From Selaginella tamariscina (taxonomy: Eukaryota; Streptophyta; Lycopodiopsida; Selaginellales; Selaginellaceae): DNA of 64,000 nt. Made by a program: the position numbers and the translations under genes. Below the pieces are notes generated by a model, which did not search any database, was not told where the DNA came from, and saw only the letters and a program-made list of their open reading frames with translations. The stretch spans positions 533,019-597,018 of the forward strand of contig PUQB01000012.1 in the NCBI GenBank assembly GCA_003024785.1, read 5' to 3'. This document shows, piece by piece, positions 48,651-60,820 of the stretch (position 1 is the first letter of the stretch; every line of letters starts with the position of its first letter).

Positions 48651-49844
48651 TGGCATCCATAATTATTAATAATAATATTGTGACAAAGGTTTCTTCCATT
48701 GTTCTCTTTAGGGAGGTTTTCATCCTGGTCAAGAAGTAATGTTCTTTCCTTTCAATAAACTTCATTTGATTTTAACTATATTATATAATCTAAAGGGCAG
48801 ATTAAGGGGAAAAGAGATGTTATAAGATCTACTTATTATGCATTCTTTCAAAATGGAGCATTTTATTGCAAATGGTAGAGACACCAACGACAACAACAAA
48901 GCTTCGTGTTGCCTGATATTGTTGTACATGCAGTTAAGGGCGAGAGAAGTAATTTGCATTATGTACTTTTCAAACTGCAGGGTTATATATAGCCTGAGAT
49001 TAAATCAGTAGTTGGCATATGAACAAGCCTGACCTTAATATTTATATAGTAATAACAACTTAAGCTTTGTTCTAGAGGCATGAAATACGGGTTATTCGCC
49101 AATTCAAGTTTATCATTCTGAAATTGTACGAGGGATTATGCATTTGATAAATATGACATGTAGTATGTAATTCTGAATTTTCTGTCGCCTGGTAAATTAT
49201 TATGTCAAGTTTCAATTGCTGATTTAATATGTATACCTTTTTTTATTTGACAATCATTATTGCCTGAAAAGAGTTGTTCGCAATCGTAAGAAAAACATCT
49301 ATCATTTTAAAATATTATTTAAATTTTTTTTCTATGTACATAAATAATAATTCACATGGTGAAACATCCATGGAAAATTCTAATCTTTTTTCCAAAATTT
49401 ATTTTAGTGCACATACCGATTGAAAAAAATTTAAAAAATATAAGCAATAAATCTTTGAGAATTAAGATAAATGTTAATTTTCCTAAGTTTTTATACACAT
49501 CTTAAGAGGGGCTTGTTTTATAAAGTGTCCCTTATATTTTTAATTATATTTTATATACTTATGTTTTCCCCTTTGCAATTGATATAAACATAATATAACA
49601 TTTATAAAACACACATGTATATACAAATTATGAAGCATAACCTATTTTTTATTTTAACCATAGGGAGAAGGTATATTATATATGCACGGTTTCTAAATGT
49701 ACCCATGGAAACTCAACTTTAAACGTTTTTAGGTAACATATACACAACCATTAACATATAAATATTATATATACAGTTCAAGTTACTTGGATGAGCTTAT
49801 TCTTGATCAACTCTATAGTATAGAAAATATCTTTTAATAATGTT
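48651..49844. other. AT-rich intergenic stretch
   Basis: 3' flank of the small peptide gene, then AT-rich DNA with no coding potential. Confidence 0.5.
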
Positions 49845-50400
49845 TTGCACGTTGATGTATTAATAATACCATGTCTCTATTCGAGAATTGGAAGGGCTAC
49901 TATCACAAGTACAGAATTGCAACACCTTTTTTTGTATAAAACAAGGTGGCGAGAGGAAATCAAAATGACATTACTGAGCACAGATGACATAGAAGTCAAT
50001 AGTGATGTGGAAGTGCAAACCCCCACGCACTTTGTTGGATAAAGGAACCAAAAACCTAAAACATACTTTGATTGTTCAGGAATTTAAAAAACTAATGATA
50101 ATTCTCATTATTCCAGATATGTTATATAATCAACTTATTTGGATGAGTCAAATTATCGACACACCTGAAGTAATTATAAAAAATAGTATGGTTAAAGTTG
50201 CATGGTTCAAACCACAAAAAAAGCGACACGAGAAAAAGAGCGAAAGATATAATGGATGCCTAGAGAAAACATGGTTTCCCAATCAAAAAGACCCAGCATG
50301 TTTTATAAATGTTAAATCCATTCGATATGGGTGGATGTCAAGAAGCGTTAATAAAGTCACGATTAACAAAAACTGTAAGGGAATGTATGTTTTCTAAAGT
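49845..50400 (+). other. Short ORFs of unknown origin
   Basis: Two overlapping ORFs (65 and 131 codons) with Lys-rich sequence such as VAWFKPQKKRHEKKSERYNG and WFPNQKDPACFINVKSIRYG. The second looks more protein-like than its surroundings, but I recognise no family. It could be a remnant of a mobile element gene. Confidence 0.3.
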
Positions 50401-51426
50401 TTAAAGTAATTACAAAATTATAAAATTAATATTCATAATTATTATAAACTCTTTAATAATAGTACCAAATTGTTTGCTTAACTATATAAATTTAAAAAAC
50501 AATATGGAAGATTGACTATATTATTATAAGATTTTGTATATTATATATATATTTACTACTACAAATTTTTAATTAATAATGTTATATTTAAATATTAATA
50601 TTTTAATAACAACATCAATATTTATATAATGTACCTCTTATGCTCTTCTTTAATTGTTATATTAGGCAATATATTATATAATTTAATATCTTCTACTTTT
50701 ATAATGTTATTAATTTTTATTCAATGAATGCTATAATTTATTAAAGAGTCGAATATAAAATAGAATATTCTAAAGAATATTCTGTTTCAAATATATATTC
50801 TAAAGAATATTTTTTTAATATTAGAAAATGCTAATTAAATAATTAAAATTGTTAATTATTAAGAAATAAGACTATAGCTATGTCTATTTTAGTTACAACA
50901 TGCATTTTGTTTATATTTATTATAAAAACCTGAACAGTTCAGTTAAGATATATTATCTTCTTATATATATTATAAATTCATTCTTAAATATATTTTTAAA
51001 ATTCAGTTGTCTTGTGAATCTTTCTCGTCGGCTCCTTGCCAAGACATCACATGGGCCTCGACGAAGAACTCCAACTAAATCTACACTCGAGATGCGGAAT
51101 CCATATCATATGTAACTCGTGTGTAGTGTAACCCTTAATCCACCGTGGAATTTTTATTTTTTATACATTTCCCACGTTAAATAATTTTTGCATTACGCAA
51201 TAGCGTATATATTTTATATAATACATGTGCTAGTAATTATTTATGAAAATATTTATTATATTTGATTATGTATTTAAATTAATATCTATAATATATAAAT
51301 ATATTCGAGCATGTGTACTAAAGGCTGGTTGCCACGTGGGTTTCAGAGTGACGACATTTTAGAAATTAACTCATAGTAATCTAACTAAAATCCAGTCTAA
51401 AATATTTTACCACCCACTAGATTGCA

Positions 51427-51428
<2 letters not shown>
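50401..51428. other. AT-rich stretch
   Basis: No gene; repeated ATTCTAAAGAATATT palindromes near 50768-50810. Confidence 0.5.

Positions 51429-51488
<60 letters not shown>
51429..51488. repeat. (AT)n-(GT)n microsatellite
   Basis: About 12 AT units followed by about 18 GT units at the outer edge of the left LTR. Confidence 0.95.
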
Positions 51489-51491
<3 letters not shown>

Positions 51492-51547
51492 AACCTTAAG
51501 GATACATACAAGGTTATCAAATCCTTCTTTATATACAAAAAGGATAA

Positions 51548-52146
51548 GAGTTGATTCGCACATGTACTTAACTAAATTTTAAGCACGATTTAAATAATTT
51601 TTTGCATTCGCACTTTCGTATTTAAGCTTAAAATTTTAAGTACGCATACTTAAATAAAATTTAGTTAAACAAATTTGATTCGCACGTATTTACTTAAATA
51701 TGCTCACTCACTTAAAAAAATTTAGTTCAAAAGTTGGGGTTTAACTTTAAGTTTTTCCTTAAATCTTAATGCCCGTGAATATCCTTCTAGCGCTAGGGTT
51801 CATCCACAAAGTCTCATGGGGGCATAGAGCAGGAGGGGCCGGGGTTTGGAGCTTGGAGCGGGTAATGATTTTACTTAAAATTAAGATAAGTGATGTAATG
51901 GTAATGGTTTAAGTGCGAAAGTAATGGTTTTACTTAAAATTAAGATAAGTGATGTGCGAATTAGGGGTACTTAACCTAAATTTTAGGTTAAGTTTGCAGT
52001 ATGTGCGAATCCAAATTTCACTTAAATTTTGTACTTAAATTTTTTTAAATATGGACCTAAGTACATATGTGTGAATCCAATGATCTACTTTAAATTTAAG
52101 TTACTTAATTAAATTTTTAAGCTTAAGTACATGTGTGCATCAGCCC
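51548..52146. mobile_element. Tourist-like MITE (PIF/Harbinger type)
   Basis: A 599-bp insertion interrupts the left LTR. Its ends are inverted repeats: GTTGATTCGCACATGTACTTAA on the left against GCTGATGCACACATGTACTTAA from the right. A TAA trinucleotide flanks both sides (51545-51547 and 52147-52149). TAA duplications are the mark of PIF/Harbinger elements. There is no ORF. An internal 33-bp block (GGTTTTACTTAAAATTAAGA...) is duplicated near 51867 and 51922. Confidence 0.8.
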
Positions 52147-52486
52147 TAAGCTATTTTAGGCAATCTTTTATCTAATCCTTTTATCCTATGTGACATCCAT
52201 ATTTAATTTTAGTATATGTTTTAGAATATATTCAAGGTATATTTTATAGAATCTTTATATTACTCCCTTCTCTGGATTCGAATCTCGATGATATAGACAA
52301 TCATTGAACATGCACATTCTTCTAAATTGTAAACCATGTACACTTAAGGACCCAATCTTTATACAATGGAATATGGATCACTTGGAAATTAATTAGGATA
52401 ACCATTTGAAATGGATTTTCGGATATAAAATTAACACTTCATCCCACAACATAATCATGAACAAACTAATGTTGAGCATTATAGTG

Positions 52487-53400
52487 TCATTGTTGTTGTA
52501 CCTCATGAGCATGAAATAACTTTGTTAACATCTCCTTGCGTAGTACTGGAAGAGTTTGATCAAAATGCCGTCTCCACATTTGTGCATCTGTCGAAACATA
52601 ACAAAAAGAAAGGGAACCAACATCAAAAGGAAACATAGGAAACGACCATACAAGGAATGAAATGGGGAGACTCCAGTGGATTAATGCATAGAAGACACAT
52701 AAGCAAACTGAAGGAGGGGCAAGTAATGATCCTTGTTGGTTTGACACTAATTCACATACTTAAACAACATACATTCAAAAGTACGGTTGAGTCGCTCCAC
52801 TAGCCCATCCGTTTCTAGATGATAGGGTGTTATGAAAAACTGTTTGATTCCCAACTTCATAGTTAGCAAACTCAAAACTTCAATTGTGAAATGGAGTCCT
52901 TGATTTGAAAGAATCCACTTTAGACATCCATGCCTTAACACCATTTGATGAAACAAGAAATCTGCCACATGAGTTGCCTTGGCCTCCGGAAGAGCCCAAA
53001 CCTTTACATACTGTGTCAAATAGTCTGACAGAACAATAACATATGTATTTCCTGTTGTTATTGCTGGAAATGGTCCAATGAGATCATATATAACCAATTC
53101 AAAAGAATAGTGAACTTGAATAAATTGTAAATGACCATTAGGAGGAATGGATTAAGAATTTTGAACTTGACAGAGATGACATGTTTGCAAATATTGATAA
53201 AGGTCATGTCAAAGTTGAAGCCAATAGAACCATAAACGTAACTTGTCCAATACTTTGTGAAACCCAAGATGGCTAAAGAGAGGGTCATCATGGAATGCAT
53301 GAAGAAAGTGAGGTACATAGCATGATAGGATTACCAATCGAGGTGGAGTACTTGTACTACTTTGTTCCATAAAATAAAAAAGATCCTCTACCATAGTGAA
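52487..53400 (-). pseudogene. Integrase remnant of the old Ty3/gypsy element
   Basis: Core motifs are visible: VIYDLIGPFPAITTGNTYVI near 53060, LSDYLTQYVKVWALP, WILSNQGLHF near 52900 (second catalytic Asp replaced by Asn) and ETDGLVERLNRTF near 52805. Frames change at about 53100 and 52750. The Asp-to-Asn change alone should abolish activity. Confidence 0.82.
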
Positions 53401-53574
53401 CTTTACAACATGGTCTCAAAAACCAATATCAACATTTATAACTAGTTCATGAGCTTTAAGTGCATCTATTATCTGTTAACTTTATGGTTTGAAGTGTTGT
53501 GCCAACCTAATTTTATAAAGACTAGGCAAAGGTGTAGGTTCTAAAGATGATAAGACACATGCAGCAATTGGTAC

Positions 53575-55000
53575 TTATAACAAAACATCCACATCCACCA
53601 TGGAAGAACCTGGACGATAATGAACTGTGAATTTATAATCAAGTAATGCTAAGGCCCATCGCACATGTCTACTCATTAAATGTTTCTTCTTTAATACTAA
53701 TTGTACCGCAACATGATCACATTCCACAAAGGTCGAAGAACCATGAAGGTAAGCATGAAACTTATGAAATGCCCAAACCACAATTAAACATTCCTTGTCC
53801 GTAATAGAATAATTGAATTCTAGATCACTGAGATTTCGATTGGCATATACAATGGGATGCCGTTGACCTAATTTTGGATCTTCTTACATGAGATCAACAC
53901 CCAAACAAAGCATCAATACGAAGAACAAATGGGCGAGATAAATCAAGATAATGAAGAAGGAAAACAAAAGTTAAGAGATGAATAAAAGACTCAAAGGAGG
54001 AATAACACTGAGAGGGCCATAAGAAAGAAGGAGAATGAAGCAAAACACATAATGGAGCCGTTTCATCTGCCAAATGTGGCCATTTTATCTGTCAAACGTG
54101 GAACGAACTACACCAAGTAAGTCACCTTGCCCAGAAATCTTTAAAGTTCATAACGTGTTTTTGGAATTGGGAATTCCTTCACTACTTGAATCTTTGTTAG
54201 ATCTGGACGAACACCTTCACGAGAGGTAACAACTCTCAAATACTTCACAGAGGTCTAACTAAACTTGCACTTTGGCAATTTCAACATCAATTGATATCAT
54301 CGTAACCATAATAAGATCTGTTCCACGTGAGCCAAATATTCTTCCTATGTACCAGTTGAATGCACCAGAAGATCATCCACAAACACTCCTACAAAAAATT
54401 CCAAACCTTAAATGACTTCATTCATGAGTCATTGAAACGTGGTTGGAGCATTCATCAAACCAAAAGGCATCACCGTACAATCCATTGGGTGTTTGAAAAG
54501 CAATCTTGGCTACATCTATTAGATTGAGAGGAACCTGCCAATAGCTTGAAGCTAAATTTAATGTTGTGAATCAATGACTCTTCCCCAATTTGTCAATAAG
54601 GTCATCCATGCGTGGCATAGGATAACTATCTAGTACCTCACATTATTTAAAGGTTGAAAATCAATTGTGAAATGCCTACCTTCATCTGCTTTGTTAATGA
54701 TATGAGCCATGGACTACAGGACAGATGTACTACTCCTTGAGCAAACATATCTCAAACATCTTGTGCCATTTCTTGCTTCTCTCAAGGAGACCGTCGACAA
54801 ACTAAAGCCTTTATTGGTGCAGCATCTTTATATCAATCCAATGGCGAGTGTTAATCACAGTCCTCCCTACCACCACTGGATGTTGTAGATCCAAGAATTG
54901 ATGAAGAAGTTTTTCCATATCCTTTTAACGACATTTTGGAAATGGATTGAGAAGAAAGACCACCTCTGTAGCAGCCTGAAGAGATGCACAAACTCCAAAT
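53575..55000 (-). pseudogene. RNase H and reverse transcriptase remnants
   Basis: RNase H: MVWAFHKFHAYLHGSSTFVE near 53780 and YRPGSSMVDVD near 53600. Reverse transcriptase on the minus strand: VMPFGLMNAPTTFQ near 54460 and the catalytic FVDDLLVHST near 54380. Frame breaks and stops separate the pieces. Confidence 0.78.
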
Positions 55001-55267
55001 TATATTATAAGTTGTGCTTGTGGAGAAGAATAACCAAGAATGAAACCTCCCCTATGTTGAAGTCCACATGCACCCCTCAGTATGCATCCAATTAAAACCC
55101 AAAATCACATCATACAATTGGGAAGGCATGACCTGAAAAGGTAACATCTTAGAATATGACCCTAGGCAAATAGGGGCATAACAAGTTTGGGAAGAGATAG
55201 CGAAAGACTTATTATCTCTATACAATATTCAAAGTGTTTGCTAAGTAGATTTCATTGAAAGAGAGCA

Positions 55268-56126
55268 CTATGTTACTAAGGAATGTTGAATGAACGAGAT
55301 GGCTAACCCAGAATCAAAAAGAATTGATACTAGATGATCCACACAATCTTCAGAAGAAAAGACAACAGGTTCCTTCTCGAGTGTTCTGACCACACCTTGT
55401 AACATCACACGCAAAAGTTGTAAAACCCTATCACACAATCCCTCTATCACATTGGTGACGGGAACTAATTTTCTTACTCATTATCAAAAAAATGTAATAC
55501 ATCCACCGATGGAACTACAACTTTCCTATCTTGTACCCCTTGATGAGCCGGATGTTGACGATTGGCACACTCAACCTCTAAATGCCCAAATCCCTGGGCA
55601 TTCAAAACACTGTATTCCTCATCCATGTTGTTGACCACGTCCATGACCTCCATATCCAGGACCACATCCTCGTCCTCGTCCTCGTCGCATGGGCTGGAAT
55701 GCAGCTTGTAGAATTACAACATCTACCTCCATGGGTTGTGAATGAGCAGCTGGTGGAAGAGGGGCTAGTCCAAGCAATCCAGGTTGAATGTGAGTAGCAA
55801 AGAAGGCAACACCATCTTCAAGTGCTTGTGCGATTTGGATAGCATCCTCTAAGGTCATCGGCCGATGTCCATGAACAAAGACTTATGTTGTACCAAGCAC
55901 TTGATAAATAGCCCTTTCTTAACTACCTCGGACATGTTAGGATCCACTCGGGCCAAGTGGTTCTTAAAACGGACTCCAAACTGTGCAGTTGTTTCACCAC
56001 CTTTTTGCTACATACGTTAAAACCTCATCTAATGACATAAAGGCATCCGCATGACGCCCAAATGCAATTGACAATGTTAATAAAACAAATCAATCGTAGC
56101 CTTGGATGTTGGGGCCAAGTGTTGAC
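55268..56126 (-). pseudogene. Protease/gag remnant of the old element
   Basis: An Arg-Gly-rich run (RRGRGRGCGPGYGGHGRGQQ) near 55640-55720 and a degenerate knuckle-like segment (GFGHLEVECANRQHPAHQG) near 55560 mark the gag end. The protease lies near 55450-55270. The gag sequence is cut at 56127 by the nested chromovirus and continues after 60825. Confidence 0.65.
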
Positions 56127-56131
56127 ACCAC

Positions 56132-56695
56132 TGTCAAGCCATGATCCAGGAACCAGGAAGAGAGTAGGATTCCAGGAACAGGAAGGCTTAACTCAGGAAC
56201 AAGACAAGAGCAGGATAGGAACTAGGAACTCAGGAGCAAGACTGGAACTGGATAGGATCCAGGAGAGACAGGAACAGGATAGGATCCGGGAGCCAGACAG
56301 GAAGGCGCAGGACAGGATCCAAGAATAAGACAGGAACAGGATAGGAACCGGAGCAGGATAGCATCCGAGAGCAAGACAAGAGCAGGAGGCAAAGGAGTAA
56401 GACAAGACAAGAACAAAAATGATCGTAGAAAGACTGGTGTTGATAGTAACTGATTGTACAACAATTAGGTCGGAGCTTTTATGCTCACAACTCCAAGCTA
56501 ATCTGGTCATGAGTCTAATCTAGTCATGAGCTAAGAATAGTGTCCCTTATCCTCTAGGCATATCCTGTAGCATATCCTATAGGAATATCCTATAGGTATA
56601 TCCTGCAGGCATATCTTGTAACCCGTATCCTGTATCTGAAATCCTGCATCCTGTATCCTGTATCCGGAATCCTATATCCTGTATCGGGTTGTGAC
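56132..56695 (-). repeat. LTR of the nested chromovirus (3' end of element)
   Basis: Built of short GGAACAGGA/AGACAGGA-type units and a second half of repeated ATATCCTGTAGG units, matching 60243-60820. Confidence 0.93.
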
Positions 56696-56707
56696 AGCAC
56701 CTCCTCC

Positions 56708-57022
56708 CTAAGGACGAGTTCCACGAGTCTTAGGACCTGGTTTAGCAGGATAATGCCGATGGAAGGCAGCAACTTTGGAAGAAGCATGGAGTAAGTTGGA
56801 TGCAGGTTCCCAAGTGTGATCGGTAGGCAAATAACCTTTCCAATCCACCAAGTATTGAAGTTGGCGGCGATGAAGACGAGAATCAAGGATGGCTGCAACT
56901 TCGTACTCAGGTTCACCAGCAATGACCACAGGAGGGGGAGGAGAAGAAGCACGACCAGGAAGAGAAGAAGGATGATACGGCTCCAACAAGGAGGTGTGAA
57001 ACACAGGATGAAGTTTCACCAT
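56708..57022 (-). CDS. Chromodomain-bearing integrase C-terminus
   Basis: The chromodomain reads EPEYEVAAILDSRLHRRQLQ, then YLVDWKGYLPTDHTWEPASN, with the aromatic residues that in related elements bind methylated histone H3 tails and steer integration into heterochromatin. It is preceded by VKLHPVFHTSLLEPYH, the usual junction in chromoviruses. It is part of the polyprotein and not an independent gene. Confidence 0.88.
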   Translation of the reverse strand: MVKLHPVFHTSLLEPYHPSSLPGRASSPPPPVVIAGEPEYEVAAILDSRLHRRQLQYLVDWKGYLPTDHTWEPASNLLHASSKVAAFHRHYPAKPGPKTRGTRP

Positions 57023-57216
57023 AGATGGTAACTCGAGTCGGAAAAGCTACAGGATTTACCTCCGCCACGATCCTGTAAGGGCCCAATCGTTGAAAATCCA
57101 ACTTAGAAGAAGGCCTGTTGGTGCGAATGTGTCGACGGAAGAAGCCACACGAGATCACCAATCTTGTATGCAGGTGCCGACTGACGGTGAGCATCAGCAT
57201 GATGCTTGTACCGTTC

Positions 57217-58412
57217 CTATGCCTGCTGAAGATGAACCTGGAGATCATCCTGTACCTGACGAAGATGCTGGAGACGATCCTGTACTACAGGAGCGGAAGA
57301 AGGAGAAGCAGGAGGAGCAAAGTCAAAACGTGGATGGTGGCTTGTAAGAGCAAAGAAAGGTGTTTGGCCTGTAAATGCGTGAATGGAGTTGTTGTAGGCA
57401 AACTCCGCCATAGGAAGAAGGTCCAACCAATTATCCTGTTGGTAACTGATGAAGCAACGAAGATATTGCTCCAAGGTCTGGATTGTGCATTCTGACTGTC
57501 CATCAATTTGCGGGTGATATCCTGAAGAAGATCCGCTTTAACCTGTAGACTTCGGAGAAGTTCTCGCCAAAACTTGGACATGAATTGTGGACCTCGATCA
57601 GAAACAATGCTCTCAGGAAGACCATGGTGTCGGAACACTTCGCGGATCACCAACTCAGCAGTTGTCTGGCATGTAGCAGTCTTGTTACATGATAGGAAAT
57701 GAGCCTGTTTGGTGAAACGGTCAACCATCACAAGAACTGCATCAAATCCGCAAGAAGGAGGAAGATCTGTGAGGAAATCCATAAAAATGGATCTCCAAGG
57801 AGCAGAAGGAATAGGAAGAGGACGAAGAAGACCAGAAGGTGCATGACGAGGCATCTTCGACCTGTTGCAGGTGTCACAACTCCGTACAAACCTTTCCACA
57901 AAACCTCGCAACCCAGGCCACCAATAGTTGCGAGTCACCAACTCCACTGTCTTGGCCACACCAAAATGTCTTGTAGCCGGGGTATCATGACAATCATGTA
58001 CCACACGAGTCCTGGAAATACCAACAGGAACGTACAGGAGACCTTCCCGATACAGGAGTTCATCCTGTATGGTGAACAGGTTGTAGTCTGGACGGGAACT
58101 GGAGGAAGAGGAACTTGTAATGTCAGGATGAATGTGTGAGAACACATTCTTTGCCAAGTCGTCTGTAGCCACTGCGAACGGATGTCCTGTAGGAGTGTTA
58201 AATTTGCTGGAGCCTGATGAACCTGTAATGCTGATGAATGGAAAAGAGGTGAATCCTGTCGAGGAACCTTCGACACTGATACAGGATTGGAAGAACCTTG
58301 TATAGGAATCCACGAACTTACAGGAATGGGAAAGCCTGTGGATGTGCTGAGGAACTGACATGAGGTGAATCAGGAATAGAGAAAGCCTGCGGATGTGCTG
58401 AGGAACTGACAT
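57217..58412 (-). pseudogene. Chromovirus integrase (frame-broken)
   Basis: Zinc-binding His/His (HDCHDTPATRHFG) and Cys pair (CDTCNRSKMPRHAPSG) near 57870-58000, then core MDFLTDLPPSCGFDAVLVMV (first Asp) and SIVSDRGPQFMSKFW (second Asp). A frame shift near 57535 precedes SGYHPQIDGQSE (the Glu, read in the next frame) and YLRCFISYQQDNWLDLLPMA. The core is otherwise well preserved. Confidence 0.85.
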
Positions 58413-58690
58413 GAGGTGAATCCTGCCGAGGAGTCTTCAACACTGATACAGGATTGGAAGAACCCTGTACAGGAATCCGCGAACTTACAGGAGTGGAGAG
58501 AGCCTGCGGATGTGCTAAGGAACTGACATGAGGTGAATCCTGTCGGGAGGAGTCTTCAATACTAATACAAGATTGGAAAACCCTGTACAGGAATCCGCAA
58601 ACTTACAGGAGTGGAGAGAGCTTGCGGATGTGCTAAGGAACTGACATGAGGTGAATCCTGTCGGGGAGGAGTCTTCAATACTGGTACAGG
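58310..58690. repeat. Tandem repeats replacing the reverse transcriptase region
   Basis: About three to four copies of a unit of roughly 115-120 bp containing GCGGATGTGCTGAGGAACTG, ACATGAGGTGAATCCTGTCG and ACAGGAATCCGCGAACTTAC. It lies between protease and integrase, where reverse transcriptase and RNase H should be. Confidence 0.85.
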
Positions 58691-60175
58691 AATAGGCACG
58701 GTCAATCCTGTAGCTTGTACTACCTCAGATACTAAGGATGTATCTTGCACGCAGAAGGTACAGGATTGATCTTTGGCTGCTGGAGAGGAAAACGTGAGCG
58801 TCCTAGACCTCCAGTCGATCTGAAGATTTGCAACCACGAACCATGGCATGCCCAAAATGATGGGAGTCGACCGAGTCTTGATCAAGTTGAAGGAAATCGA
58901 ACAGTTGAATGCGCCATGACTGCAAAAGAGAGGTTTGGTAGCATGGATAACTGCGCCAGAAGTAATCAGATGACCATCGGCACCTCTACAGGAACTACAC
59001 GCTTCAACTTCATCACCGGAATGCCATGTTGAGTTGCAAAAGTGTCATCCATTGAAGCATGCATTTGCATCAGTGTCTAACAGGGCAAACTCCTTGAGCT
59101 CTCGATCGTTGAGGCTAATGTGTATAGAAAACTTGAGTGATGAAATGGTATGAGCAACACCAATGGAGCCTGCACCTATGTCCAACTTCACAGCTCCTAG
59201 ACGGAGTGGACATTCAACTTCGGCTTCAACTTCGCACGTTTTGAACTTCCTGGCTTTAGTAGGACATTCTGCCACCTTGTGTCCTACTTCACCACAATAC
59301 AAGCATAAGTTCTCACCGCGACGACGTTGCTTCTCTGCAGCTGAAAGTGGAACACTTGGATTTGCTAACCTCCATAGGAACTGCTCCAGAAGGTGTCGTA
59401 GGAACATGTGCTACGGCTACATGATCGGCTTGCAGGAACTGTTGACGGGATTTTTCCCGACGACGCTCGAACAAACGGTTGTCGCAGCGAACGGCTTGTT
59501 GCATGATCTCCGTTAATGTTTGAGCATCCGGTAACGTAAGGAGAAGGTCCTTCACGTCATCCCTCAACCCCAAACGGAAGTGTTCAATCAATGCAGTCTC
59601 ATCCCATGGAATGTTCGTGCAAAGTTGCTGAAATGCGGATGCATAGACGGAAACTGTTCGGGATCCTTGTGCGAGCTTCCGTAACTTCATGCATGCAGAA
59701 CGGTACTTATCAGGATCTCCAAACATGCTTCAAGGCAGTCACGAATCCTTCAAAGTTGTCCATCAATGGGTCGTCACGCTCCAGTAAAGGAGCAACCCAA
59801 GCTAGTGGAGATCCAACCAGTAAGGATGCCAAAAGGCCAACCTTTTGTGCATCAATCGAGTAGCAGCATGGTTGCATGCGGATCAAGAGACGGATTTTGA
59901 TTCAAGAAATCTTGGAAATCGGCACGATTGTCACTGAACTTTTCTGGCATGCTGATCTTTGGCTCTGAAGAAAAAGTTCGATGAAGCGGAACCACTGATG
60001 CCTGAGAGAGAGCCTGCGCAGCAGTCTTGGAGGATGCATCAGCAGCTGCATGCGCCGCGTTCCAATGTTGCTTCATGAGCTGGCCACTTTGCGCCAAGTG
60101 GTCACTAATCTGCATGCTCGCGTTGAAAGTGCTCAAAATCAGCCATGATCTATCAAAGAAAAAGAAGGAAAACAA
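58562..60175 (-). pseudogene. Chromovirus gag, zinc knuckle and protease
   Basis: Gag N-terminus near 60140-59850 (PEKFSDNRADFQDFL), gag core near 59726-59520 (SVYASAFQQLCTNIPWDETA, LIEHFRLGLRDDVKDLLLTL), CCHC knuckle CLYCGEVGHKVAEC near 59310, and protease with FALLDTDANACF near 59070, where the usual Asp-Ser/Thr-Gly-Ala reads Asp-Thr-Asp-Ala. The conserved ILGMPWFVVANLQIDWRSRT follows near 58850. Frames change between these parts. Confidence 0.8.
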
Positions 60176-60242
60176 AGGAAAAGAATCAAGGAAAAAAAAG
60201 TAGCTGGGAAACAGAGAGCTATGAAGGCAGTTACTATCAAAC

Positions 60243-60820
60243 TGTCAAGCCACGATCCAGGAACCAGGAAGAGAGTAGGATTCCAGGAACAGGAAGGCTT
60301 GACTCAGGAACAAGACAATAGCAGGATAGGAACTAGGAACTCAGGAGCAAGACTGGAACTGGATAGGATCCGGGAGAGACAGGAACAGGATAGGATCCGG
60401 GAGCCAGACAGGAAGGCGCAGGATAGGATCCAAGAACAAGATAGGAACAGGATAGGAACCGGAGCAGGATAGCATCCGAGAGCAAGACAAGAGCAAGAGG
60501 CAAAGGAGTAAGACAAGACAAGAACAAGAATGATCGTAAAAAGACTGGTGTTGATAGTAACTGATTGTACAACAATTAGGTCGAAGCTTTTATGCTCACA
60601 ACTCCAAGCTAATCTGGTCATGAGTCTAATCTAGTCATGAGCTAAGAATAGTATCCCTTATCCTCTAGGCATATCCTGTAGCATATCCTATAAGAATATC
60701 CTATAGGTATATCCTGTAGGAATATCCTGCAGGCATATCCTGTAACCCGTATCCTGTATCCGAAATCCTGCATCCTATATCCTGCATCCGGAATACTATA
60801 TCATGTATCGGGTTGTGACA
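60243..60820 (-). repeat. LTR of the nested chromovirus (5' end of element)
   Basis: Partner of 56132-56695, about 14 bp longer owing to one extra ATATCCTGTAGGA-type unit. Confidence 0.93.

Larger units (their letters stand above)
56132..60820 (-). mobile_element. Nested chromovirus (Ty3/gypsy with chromodomain), pol-deleted
   Basis: LTRs of 564 and 578 bp (56132-56695 and 60243-60820) begin TGTCAAGCC and end GGTTGTGACA. Both sides carry the 5-bp target duplication ACCAC (56127-56131 and 60821-60825). A polypurine tract (AGGGAGGAGGTGC on the minus strand) adjoins the left LTR. Minus-strand order: gag, zinc knuckle, protease, a tandem-repeat region, integrase, chromodomain. No reverse transcriptase or RNase H is visible between protease and integrase (about 58250-58880). 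Frame breaks are few. The LTRs are highly similar, so insertion is recent. Confidence 0.9.

Noticed and set aside
50002-50397. A 131-codon ORF as a real gene
   Set aside because: Lys-rich, in AT-rich DNA, no recognised domain and no splice or promoter support; kept only as an unknown.
56062-60472. Plus-strand ORFs in the chromovirus LTRs
   Set aside because: They read the short GGAACAGGA-type repeats of the LTR and are antisense to the element.
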